Assembly (NCBI GenBank): GCA_002501855.1
Contig: DAOM01000306.1
Location: 1-6,541, forward strand
DNA from: Candidatus Nitrosopolaris nunavutensis
GTDB taxonomy: Archaea > Thermoproteota > Nitrososphaeria > Nitrososphaerales > Nitrososphaeraceae
Reading direction: 5' to 3'
DNA: 6,541 nucleotides
Below, one piece after another: positions 1 through 6,215 of this stretch; positions within the stretch are counted from its first letter, which is position 1, and each line of letters starts with the position of its first letter. A program made the translations under genes and the position numbers. The notes below the pieces were generated by a model that worked only from the letters and a program-made list of their open reading frames with translations, ran no database searches and had not been told where the DNA came from.

Positions 1-1862
1 AAGCCAAGTACTGCAGATACTCCGAGTACTGTTTCTATTAGCAATACCATTTGACTCGGAACTAGCTGTGTCGCAAAAAAGAATGGAGAATCATCGGTGG
101 GGGGTTTTAACTCAAAGCCCAGTCTTTGAGGATCGTAACTTACTTGCAGTATTTGTTGAAGTTGTTGTTGCTGATTATTATTGTTATTATTGTTATTAGT
201 ATTATTTCCGCCACTTAATAGCAATCTGTCATAGGGAGGTTGTACATACCCTCCTGGCATCGCAATGACCTTAGCATCACTCTTGTTAACTCTCTCTTTT
301 ATCAAAGCAAGTTCTGAGGCAGTAAACGGGCTATTTTTTATCACTAAGAGCACTGGATAGAATGTTCGCTGAGGGTTCGGTCCAAACGTTAATCCAGGGC
401 TATCTTCCACTATTAAAATCTGCTTACTAATATCTTGTTGATTGCTTGTCCCTTTTTCATACTCCCGCAACGCCTCAACGGCAAGAGGAACCAGCCTTGG
501 CAATTCAGTACTCCAACGTACCATGACAAGCTTTCCGTTAACTCCATTTAAGTGATTCAAATACTGCTTGAATGCCTCGACTGTGTAAAGATAGTTTTCT
601 GAAAGTGCATAACCGCCAGCTAGCTGAGCAGCCCAAGAGTCTACAAGTTTTATTACTATCGTATCGTATTTCGTATCTGTAGAGCTGATAAATCGTCTGC
701 CATCGTCAATAGATAATTGTACATCTTTACGGTTGTACAAATTTCCTGCTGAACTCCCACCATATTGTTTTACAGCAGACACTATCAACGGATTCAATTC
801 CACAGCTGTCACATTCTTTGAACCCGCCGACAAGGCGACCTGAATATCCTCGCCGCCGCCGCTGCCAATAACTAAAGTACTACTATTGTTCATTTTTGAC
901 ATTTCGTACGGCATATAATCCATGTACCCCTTCAACCACTGTCGATCGGAAGAAGAACCATTCCATTTCAATATCGGAGTCAGGGCATCGGCATCAATAA
1001 GTATTGAGGCTAGGTCTCTGAAACCGGTCTTGCGAATATCACCTGTATGTTTGACAACATCGATCCTAGAGAACGAATTCCATTTAGTTGATGCGTCAGT
1101 ATAGCCTGCGGGGTTGGCCAATAGATAACGTAGCCCTTTGCTGTCTCCGGGTTGGATTGCTAGGATGTTAGAGTGCAAATTGGCAGCTAATAAAACTGCA
1201 GAAACACAGAGTACGACGAATCCATAGGATGCTGGCTTTTTTTCTGTTATAAATCGACCCGAAGTTTCTTTCTGCTTTTGGCTGTACAATAAAGATGCAT
1301 ATGCAATAATCGGAGGTAATGTACCAAATACACCAATTAGGAGTAATACAGATTCTGCACCCAGTACTCGGATAAGTGGATCAAGAATAAGTGTGGCTGC
1401 CGATGCTCCAGCCAAATCAATAAAATATAACTTAGTTATTTGGCTCGGCATGGCAAGGTAAATCAATGCCATTGAAAGACCTGCAAAAAGGAAGGGAATT
1501 GATGATGCTAAAAAAAATAGATAAATAAAAGAGATGCTAGGGGGAATGATATGCCCTATAACAAATAAGAAAAGTGGCAATGAAACTGCAAACGCTAAGG
1601 TAGACTGAATTATTTTCTTTGGCAACTCTTCTCTTTTCATTCTACTTTTTACGAGATGTACCAGCAAGGCTCCAATTCCAAGTCCAAAAAAAGCCACAGA
1701 GATTGCCATAAAAGCGTAGTTATACCATAGTATGATCGAGAACATTCTAGTCAAGGTAAGCTCAAACAACAACACGCTCAGAGACAGTATGAAAAGAGAC
1801 GCAAGAAGAAAGGCTAGTAATGAATTCGATAGCATCTCAGACCTAGCACAAGTACGTTTCAT
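1..1862 (-). CDS. Membrane-embedded spermidine-synthase-like (SAM-binding) protein, 3' end cut by window
   Basis: Partial gene: 620 codons are open without a stop from ATG at 1862 to the window edge; the C-terminus is missing. The first about 230 residues hold roughly six to seven hydrophobic segments, beginning with FELTLTRMFSIILWYNYAF, a stretch typical of membrane proteins fused to a spermidine synthase domain. A Rossmann domain follows: VIGSGGGED at 331-339 is the SAM-binding glycine motif, E355 (VELNP) the expected ribose-binding acid, DDGRRF at 386-391 and KLVDSWAA from 405 family signatures. PPTDDSPFFF near 590 is also typical, and a new hydrophobic segment begins just before the cut, so a second membrane block is expected. 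Family members resemble polyamine aminopropyltransferases, but their substrate is generally unknown; true spermidine synthesis should not be assumed. Odd: an Asn/Gln homopolymer near residue 560. A GTG at 1961 could add 33 residues, but the ATG fits the family start better. Confidence 0.87.
   Translation of the reverse strand, partial: MKRTCARSEMLSNSLLAFLLASLFILSLSVLLFELTLTRMFSIILWYNYAFMAISVAFFGLGIGALLVHLVKSRMKREELPKKIIQSTLAFAVSLPLFLFVIGHIIPPSISFIYLFFLASSIPFLFAGLSMALIYLAMPSQITKLYFIDLAGASAATLILDPLIRVLGAESVLLLIGVFGTLPPIIAYASLLYSQKQKETSGRFITEKKPASYGFVVLCVSAVLLAANLHSNILAIQPGDSKGLRYLLANPAGYTDASTKWNSFSRIDVVKHTGDIRKTGFRDLASILIDADALTPILKWNGSSSDRQWLKGYMDYMPYEMSKMNNSSTLVIGSGGGEDIQVALSAGSKNVTAVELNPLIVSAVKQYGGSSAGNLYNRKDVQLSIDDGRRFISSTDTKYDTIVIKLVDSWAAQLAGGYALSENYLYTVEAFKQYLNHLNGVNGKLVMVRWSTELPRLVPLAVEALREYEKGTSNQQDISKQILIVEDSPGLTFGPNPQRTFYPVLLVIKNSPFTASELALIKERVNKSDAKVIAMPGGYVQPPYDRLLLSGGNNTNNNNNNNNQQQQLQQILQVSYDPQRLGFELKPPTDDSPFFFATQLVPSQMVLLIETVLGVSAVLG
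144..206 (-). repeat. Low-complexity Asn/Gln codon tract inside the spermidine-synthase-like gene
   Basis: Near-perfect trinucleotide repeats (AAT/AAC followed by CAA/CAG) encode ten Asn interrupted by one Thr (residues 553-563) and then mostly Gln to about residue 573. The tract sits between the SAM-binding domain and the TDDSPFFF motif, so it probably forms a flexible surface loop. Such repeats can change length by replication slippage; this one keeps the reading frame. Confidence 0.85.
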
Positions 1863-1899
1863 ATAGGTATTTCGAGTGTAGAAAAATTTTGGAGTGTGG

Positions 1900-1905
1900 T
1901 TTAAA
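1900..1905 (-). promoter_or_regulatory. Possible TATA box for the spermidine-synthase-like gene
   Basis: On the minus strand TTTAAA lies 38-43 bases upstream of the ATG at 1862. With the usual archaeal 25-base distance from TATA box to transcript start, this would give a leader of about 12-16 bases. No convincing Shine-Dalgarno sequence is seen. AT-rich background makes this weak. Confidence 0.25.
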
Positions 1906-1927
1906 GGTTCTTTTATTGGGAATGTCT

Positions 1928-1963
1928 GGGTGACGATACTGATACCCAAAAATCCTGTCACCC
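1928..1963. repeat. Perfect 7-bp inverted repeat GGGTGAC / GTCACCC
   Basis: GGGTGAC at 1928-1934 is exactly complementary to GTCACCC at 1957-1963, with a 22-base spacer that contains GATAC twice. It lies 66-101 bases upstream of the start of the spermidine-synthase-like gene, beyond its possible TATA box, so it could be an operator or a hairpin. The symmetry is seen directly; the function is a guess. Confidence 0.4.
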
Positions 1964-2015
1964 TTGCCTACTACTTAGAACGAATGAAGTACCGGTGCAG
2001 GTTATGCTTTTACTC

Positions 2016-2059
2016 TTGCTCTAGAACGTGGTAAATTGCTTTACCAATTGAACGAGCAA
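2016..2059. repeat. Nested hairpin (outer 6-bp and inner 7-bp stems)
   Basis: The inner arms TGGTAAA (2029-2035) and TTTACCA (2040-2046) pair perfectly around a 4-base loop TTGC. The outer arms TTGCTC (2016-2021) and GAGCAA (2054-2059) also pair perfectly, and the two stems are separated by a symmetrical 7 x 7 internal loop. It sits in the gap between two minus-strand genes, about 270 bases past the stop of the upstream one. It could be an RNA structure, a processed 3' end or a protein-binding site. The minus strand looks slightly like a tRNA D-arm, but no full cloverleaf forms. Confidence 0.45.
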
Positions 2060-2315
2060 ACTCTTGAAATCCATCCTGAGAGCAGGTGAGAGTTTAATTT
2101 GGGAATATGTACACCCTTAATCTCTGGCGAACATCCAGTCGAAATCACAACAAAGATGTGCATTCCAGATTGAGAATTATCGAGATAATACGCTCGAGCA
2201 AGATTTTCATTACTGTTCTTCTAGAATTCTTTTTCCTGAGCATCCGTAGAGTTTGCTTTGGCCGTCTATTTCTATTACAACTTGTCGTCTTTCGGTTATA
2301 TTCTACAGTGGAAGT

Positions 2316-3842
2316 TTAGGTAGACGGTTTAACGGTGATAATGCCAACCAGCAAAGCATTAGCACTCCGCATGGATGTATTATATTTTGAATCTTGTACA
2401 TCTTCCCACGATGCCTCTATCCATTCGTTGCCTTTAGAAGTTCGTATTAGATAATATTGTTTCGCGAACCGTATTATCCCCTCTCTCAATAGTTTGTCCA
2501 AGGTAGAATTATATCCGAGTGGAACGGTAATTATTATTGTCCCATCTCGCGACGCGATTAGAGTTTTCAAATTTTCAATTGCACGTGGTATTTTCATATT
2601 GTCGCGCGGTTTCTCATCCCAACCAACATGTTCCAGAGTAGATATGCTTACAATTAAATCATATCTCTTTTCTGACTCAAAATCCACAACATCCTCGTTT
2701 ATTACACCTTTTGCGATTTCGTACTTGTCTAATATATCATGCTCAAAGCTAAAGTAATTTGATAGAACATTTCCAATCTCGAGGATATTTGTACCTTCAT
2801 ACATTCTTACCATCTCCATTACAATTGGAATCTCTACGGCTCTCTCATTGTACCATGTCCTTTCAGTATCAAAATAGCGATAAGTTTTTCCTTGCAGCAA
2901 GATGGTGTTATGTCTCCTAACTTTTCTGCAATAAACAAAGTAGAGTAAATTGTGAAATCCATTGAAATGCAATGCGTAGCGAATGCCTGGAGATATTGGC
3001 AGCCGTCTGTTCAAGACGTCTTTCAACCTTCGGATTTGGTTGGACCTGACGTACCGTCGTAAATTATTATCATACATCCTGTCATAGCCATCAGATTTAG
3101 GGGCATAACTCAAGTAAAAATAAACCATATAGATTGAGCCTCGTCTGCCAGTCACCTGACCTGTTATCAAATATTTCAAGAACTTTGCAAGTACAAATAG
3201 AGGATGATATCCCAAAGTACGCATACTAGCTCCAAATTCATAAAACCACTGTGTTTCACCAAGAGGTCTTATATGCTCAAATTTAATATCATCCAAAACA
3301 CTATGAGAATAACCCAAGCGGCTTGCCTCGTATATAACAGCGGACTCGTAGCCCATTTGCTCCGGATAGTAGCCCTGCCAGGACGTCTCTTCGAAAAACG
3401 AGTTTCTGATAAATCTCCCTGCTCCGTGGGGCATAAACGGCCTATATTTAGCGTAATTTCCTGAAACGATGGCAGCTCCTGGTTTCGCATCCATATGGGA
3501 GATTATTGTCTCCGCATAGTATTTTGGATAAATAGTATCATCCGTGGCTATCATATGGTAATCAGTTTTTGGCAACCGGCTATCTCTACTCAATTTGATA
3601 GCCGCATTCCAGTTCTTCACCACTCTACCAATATCATATCCCGAGTCAGGGCTAGTGATAACATAGAGACTTTCCCACTCTTTCTTCATGTCGTCAAGGA
3701 TACGTTTTGTTTTGTCAGTCGATCCGTCATCTATTACTATAACGTATTCTGGGGCAATTGCCTGCTCCTTAATCGAAACTAGGGTTTTCTTTATAGTCTC
3801 TTCAGAATTTCGGCACGTCACCACCGCAAAATAGTTTCCCAC
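2316..3842 (-). CDS. Two-domain protein: family-2 glycosyltransferase fused to SAM-dependent methyltransferase-like domain
   Basis: Complete 508-residue gene. Residues 1 to about 255 form a GT-A glycosyltransferase of family 2: strand-start VVTCRN (7-12), nucleotide-sugar motif IDDGSTD (37-43), a metal/substrate site ATDDT (99-103), HIRPLGE (190-196), and the amphipathic tail (212-249) common in single-domain GT2 enzymes. After a basic linker (about 260-310), residues about 325-508 look like a class I SAM-dependent methyltransferase: ILEIGNVLSNY (353-363) in place of the usual GxGxG, DKYE (372-375), INEDVVDF (381-388), YDLIVSISTLEHV (394-406) and IIITVPLG (436-443). It probably transfers a sugar from a nucleotide donor at the cytoplasmic side and may methylate the product; donor and acceptor are unknown. 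The start is GTG, the first possible start after an in-frame TAA at 3869-3867; a TATA-like box lies about 29 bases upstream. Confidence 0.9.
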   Translation of the reverse strand: MGNYFAVVTCRNSEETIKKTLVSIKEQAIAPEYVIVIDDGSTDKTKRILDDMKKEWESLYVITSPDSGYDIGRVVKNWNAAIKLSRDSRLPKTDYHMIATDDTIYPKYYAETIISHMDAKPGAAIVSGNYAKYRPFMPHGAGRFIRNSFFEETSWQGYYPEQMGYESAVIYEASRLGYSHSVLDDIKFEHIRPLGETQWFYEFGASMRTLGYHPLFVLAKFLKYLITGQVTGRRGSIYMVYFYLSYAPKSDGYDRMYDNNLRRYVRSNQIRRLKDVLNRRLPISPGIRYALHFNGFHNLLYFVYCRKVRRHNTILLQGKTYRYFDTERTWYNERAVEIPIVMEMVRMYEGTNILEIGNVLSNYFSFEHDILDKYEIAKGVINEDVVDFESEKRYDLIVSISTLEHVGWDEKPRDNMKIPRAIENLKTLIASRDGTIIITVPLGYNSTLDKLLREGIIRFAKQYYLIRTSKGNEWIEASWEDVQDSKYNTSMRSANALLVGIITVKPST

Positions 3843-3866
3843 TTTATGACAATTTCCAGAGGATGA

Positions 3867-3875
3867 TTAATTAAA
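3867..3875 (-). promoter_or_regulatory. TATA-like box of the glycosyltransferase-methyltransferase gene
   Basis: On the minus strand TTTAATTAA is centred about 29 bases before the GTG start at 3842. That spacing places the transcript start at or next to the start codon, as in archaeal leaderless mRNAs, and fits the absence of a Shine-Dalgarno sequence. It supports an independent promoter and the choice of GTG. Confidence 0.45.
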
Positions 3876-4092
3876 GTTATTAATATTGGTCCTTTCAACT
3901 CGTTGGGGTTCACTTTCCTCAATCCCCTCTTTGCCTGTCGCGAATGACCTTTCTTCGGCTATAATGGATTTGTTCCACTCACCATAAAATTGCCGCATAG
4001 GGGCGTATATCGATTTTATAGTCATATTCAGAGTCGACATAAATGTAGTACCAGACTCCTTGATCTTTGCTCTTTACGTTTATCGGGACTAC
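3867..4092 (-). pseudogene. Probable remnant of a protein-coding gene, two frames (unidentified)
   Basis: Two adjoining minus-strand frames read like ordinary protein but are out of frame with each other. The first, 37 codons between stops at 4095-4093 and 3981-3979, contains KSKDQGVWYYIYVDSEYDYK and then IDIRPY. The second runs from ATG at 3998 to TAA at 3867, 43 codons, with FYGEWNKSIIAEERSFATGK followed by an acidic tail. Joining them near 3998 would give one continuous protein-like end, suggesting a frameshifted gene. I do not recognise the family. The 43-codon part could instead be a small intact gene lying just before the glycosyltransferase gene. Composition is plausible, but similar stretches can arise by chance, so confidence is low. 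Confidence 0.33.
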
Positions 4093-4241
4093 CTATTCGC
4101 GCTACTAGACCTTTGGCTATTACTAAGACACTGATCGTCATCGACGATATTTTATTGATCCGGCGTTGGTCAGATTGGCCACAATAGTTTCTGTGCGGCG
4201 TATTAAGAACAGAAATTTGTCGCAAGGGCCGTAGGCAGTAG

Positions 4242-4601
4242 TTAAAAAAGTGGGTATTTATTTGCAGTAACGAAACCATCTGTAGGATTGAAAATCATGC
4301 ACTTGTTCGATGACAAATTACCTGACTGGAGAATAGAAAAATGAGCGATTACACTCATTTCATCTTGTCCCACGATTACAGATTCTGATAAGTATAATGC
4401 ACCAGTATTCTTGAATGTTTAGAAGTAAAGGCGGTGTGCAAGACCCGTATCTGCATCTTCGTACAGTAGGACTCACAAATAGATGTAACCGTATTTACCA
4501 CAAAACATGGCTTTTCTGGGGAGAAGTTCGGCATACATTACCTTTTCAGACAACGGCTTCCACTTATCTACCGGTATTTGTATAACTATGATATGAAGTA
4601 G
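4242..4601 (-). pseudogene. Probable decayed coding sequence with two internal stops (unidentified)
   Basis: One minus-strand frame stays mostly open for 120 codons. It is interrupted only by TGA at 4475-4473 and TAA at 4421-4419 and ends at TAA 4244-4242. The parts hold 42, 17 and 58 codons and read like protein: VDKWKPLSEKVMYAELLPRK, LLYEDADTGLAHRLYF, and NTGALYLSESVIVGQDEMSV. At the end a run of six T would, with a one-base shift, lead into a further open frame to 4138 (CDKFLFLIRRTETIVANL). Together with the fragments at 3867-4092 this looks like a single inactivated gene between the reductase and glycosyltransferase genes. The family is not recognised. The alternative is chance open frames in a non-coding gap. 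Confidence 0.33.
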
Positions 4602-4644
4602 TCAATTATGATAATATGAAAATTGTAGCCGCAAGAAGTTTTAA

Positions 4645-5679
4645 CTACAAGGCTTTTATAAACCGCGTCATTTTGTCCAGACTGATCTCAAAGCCAAATC
4701 GGCTCTCTTCTTTCTTCATGTTTCTATACATGCTCATCATGAGGGGGAGATGTCTGACCATGTTCAGTTTGTTTTTCATCTTTAGTCTCACAATTCTGTA
4801 GACGTCATCATAGTAATCGAACTTCTTGAGCACCTTTTTTCTGTACTGCTCAAAGTCAAAACCCTTCTGCTTAGATCCATCTAATACTTCGAGGAAAATA
4901 TCACAACATATTAGCGACGGGATTATTCCTTCTCCTAATATTGGGAATACACATCCTATCGATTCGCCCACCCCTATCACATTCCCGGCACAAAATGGCT
5001 CCATTCGTCTAGGAGGAGCAAGGCGGATTGGTCTTCCTATTTTCCTTGCAACGCGGGCTTCAGGGTGTTCACTTAAAAATTCTTCAACTCCTGCATACTT
5101 CTTGTCGATATCTCCAGCGCCTACGTATCCACGATTATTGTCAAGAGGAAAATACCAAAAATATCCCCTCGCACCCTTATAACCGATAACATAAAATTCA
5201 TCCATCCCTTGAACGTTTTCCACCAGATACTCGTACGCAGGTATTAGGAAATCTTCATCTGATCGCGGAAGCAAACTGCGATGCATCCCAGTGCAGTCAA
5301 TCACATAATCGTACTCATTGAACGGAAAATTCTGCTGCGTGCATTTGAAACCATATGTAATCTTCAAATCTTTTAATAAATCGTGTTCCCATTTCTGTTT
5401 GTTATAAGTTACCAAGCCTCTCAAATCCAAGTATTCTCTGACGTGGTTCGGAAGATCCATCATCAAAGTCTTACCTACATGGAAGATGTAATTATCAAAG
5501 TCGAGCCCTGCGCGGTTTGAGAACTTGGCGAGCATGTTTCTCGACGCACCCCAAGCACAAACAGCCCACTGGTTTTCCTTCCTCGAGGATTCGAATATTT
5601 CTACGTCATCTCCGCGCTTATGAAGCATGTGTCCTAAGTAACTTCCTGAGACCCCTGCTCCAACTACGGCAATCCTCAT
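4645..5679 (-). CDS. FAD-dependent oxidoreductase of the geranylgeranyl reductase family
   Basis: Complete 344-residue gene starting at ATG 5679. The N-terminus is an FAD-binding Rossmann fold: VVGAGVSGSYLG (5-16) with the ribose-binding acid E30 at the end of the second strand. CAWG (41-44) stands where geranylgeranyl reductases have their conserved Cys-Gly active-site loop. VIDCTG (126-131), GYFWYFP (172-178) and GVGESIGCVFPILGEGI (236-252) match, in order, the second nucleotide strand, the family's Y-x-W-x-F-P substrate-cavity motif and the FAD-binding G-D motif, with Glu replacing the usual Asp. Family members hydrogenate isoprenoid double bonds, for example in archaeal membrane lipids or quinones, on the cytoplasmic membrane face. 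This one is shorter than typical lipid reductases (about 390-450 residues), so it is probably a paralogue with its own substrate. It has a TATA-like box 29 bases upstream and no close operon partner. Confidence 0.85.
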   Translation of the reverse strand: MRIAVVGAGVSGSYLGHMLHKRGDDVEIFESSRKENQWAVCAWGASRNMLAKFSNRAGLDFDNYIFHVGKTLMMDLPNHVREYLDLRGLVTYNKQKWEHDLLKDLKITYGFKCTQQNFPFNEYDYVIDCTGMHRSLLPRSDEDFLIPAYEYLVENVQGMDEFYVIGYKGARGYFWYFPLDNNRGYVGAGDIDKKYAGVEEFLSEHPEARVARKIGRPIRLAPPRRMEPFCAGNVIGVGESIGCVFPILGEGIIPSLICCDIFLEVLDGSKQKGFDFEQYRKKVLKKFDYYDDVYRIVRLKMKNKLNMVRHLPLMMSMYRNMKKEESRFGFEISLDKMTRFIKAL

Positions 5680-5704
5680 AAATTGATTTTCAAGTATGTG
5701 AGTT

Positions 5705-5713
5705 TATTTATAA
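5705..5713 (-). promoter_or_regulatory. TATA box of the geranylgeranyl-reductase-family gene
   Basis: The minus strand reads TTATAAATA here, centred 29-30 bases before the ATG at 5679. This is a good archaeal TATA box at the distance expected for a leaderless transcript. The sequence between it and the ATG has no Shine-Dalgarno motif. Confidence 0.55.
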
Positions 5714-5753
5714 TTCTTCTCGTATAAATGGGGCCCTTAGATATCCTGCTGTT

Positions 5754-5771
5754 ACTCATACTCATACTCAT
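5754..5771 (+). repeat. Three tandem copies of ACTCAT
   Basis: The hexamer ACTCAT is repeated three times exactly without spacing, about 75-92 bases upstream of the reductase start codon and 41 bases beyond its TATA box. It may be a slippage product or a factor-binding site; nothing in the sequence decides this. Confidence 0.5.
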
Positions 5772-5799
5772 GTTCACTTATTTTTGGATTCCGTTACCA

Positions 5800-5811
5800 G
5801 TTACTAGTAAC
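5800..5811. promoter_or_regulatory. 12-base palindrome GTTACTAGTAAC, possible operator
   Basis: GTTACTAGTAAC is a perfect palindrome, and a third half-site GTTAC starts 7 bases before it (5793-5797). Perfect dyads of this size suit dimeric archaeal regulators. It lies about 120-130 bases upstream of the reductase gene. Symmetry is seen directly; a regulatory role is inferred. Confidence 0.3.
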
Positions 5812-5873
5812 CCCAGTGGAATGTCTGATATGTTAAGATGAAAAGAACTTTAATATGGCAAGTATCAGTACTA

Positions 5874-5893
5874 CTACAATAATAATGTTGTAG
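5874..5893. repeat. Short hairpin CTACAA / TTGTAG
   Basis: CTACAA (5874-5879) and TTGTAG (5888-5893) form a 6-bp stem around an AT-rich 8-base loop in the divergent intergenic region. It is weak as a terminator and may be chance. Confidence 0.3.
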
Positions 5894-6184
5894 AGAAGTT
5901 ACGCGATAGCAATAAAGTGAAGAACCGTTCTTATCTTAGTTAATCTTTGTCGACAAGAGCTTTAATCTACAGTCAATGGATTCAATATGCTAAGAGGAGC
6001 GAAAATATCCCGAGAGATAGATTCTACCGCGGATGCGAGAGAAGTATGTTATGAAATATAAGTCTAGAGTGGAACTTCAGTAGAAGGACTACTTATACTA
6101 ATAGATAGTTACGATCAATAACGTAAATACATACTTATATTCAATAAACACGAATTTAGAATTAAGTACAAACAGTAGGTTCGC

Positions 6185-6193
6185 ATAAATAGT
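6185..6193 (+). promoter_or_regulatory. Possible TATA box of the secreted beta-helix protein gene
   Basis: ATAAATAGT is centred about 27 bases before the ATG at 6216, again the leaderless spacing. A second AT-rich element (TTTATTTT, 6193-6200) lies too close to the start. No Shine-Dalgarno sequence precedes the ATG. Confidence 0.35.
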
Positions 6194-6215
6194 TTATTTT
6201 CGAGCCGTCATCTGA

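Larger units (their letters stand above)
1863..2315. other. Gap between genes with no convincing intact gene
   Basis: This 453-base gap carries the two inverted-repeat structures listed separately and a possible promoter. On the minus strand, two short open stretches follow the glycosyltransferase stop: 30 codons (2302-2213, with QVVIEIDGQSKLYG) and then, in another frame, 59 codons (2220-2044, with HIFVVISTGCSPEIKG). Neither starts at a good start codon, so they could be remnants of a decayed gene or chance. A 70-codon plus-strand frame at 2107-2319 looks like chance: it is rich in Arg, Phe and Leu and shows no recognisable motif. Confidence 0.5.
5680..6215. other. Divergent intergenic region, no gene recognised
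   Basis: This 536-base stretch separates the minus-strand reductase gene from the plus-strand secreted-protein gene, so it carries both promoters. Small repeats occur inside it (listed separately): a triple hexamer, a 12-base palindrome and a short hairpin. Stops are frequent in all frames I read; a 24-codon frame on the plus strand starting at ATG 5988 has no recognisable content. The length and AT-richness leave room for regulatory sites or a small RNA, but I see no specific one. Confidence 0.55.

Noticed and set aside
1863..1961. N-terminal extension of the spermidine-synthase-like protein from GTG 1961
   Set aside because: The frame is open, but the 33 added residues have no membrane or family features, and the ATG at 1862 places the first membrane segment where the family usually starts.
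2016..2059. tRNA-like D-arm on the minus strand (GCTCGTTCAATTGGTAAAGC)
   Set aside because: No anticodon stem, T-arm with GTTC-type loop, or acceptor stem can be formed around it.
2107..2319. 70-codon plus-strand frame
   Set aside because: It has no recognisable motif, overlaps the 3' end of the fusion gene by a few bases, and lacks promoter or ribosome-binding support.
3990..4187. 65-codon plus-strand frame in the 800-base gap
   Set aside because: It is rich in Arg, Leu and Ser, has no motif, no promoter-like box at the right distance, and is antisense to the better minus-strand fragments.
4028..4279. 83-codon minus-strand frame
   Set aside because: It has an unconvincing composition (many Arg, Ser, Leu) and overlaps more protein-like fragments in other frames; it gives no recognisable motif.
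4826..5182. 118-codon plus-strand frame opposite the reductase gene
   Set aside because: It is a shadow of the reductase coding strand, which carries all the family motifs in order.
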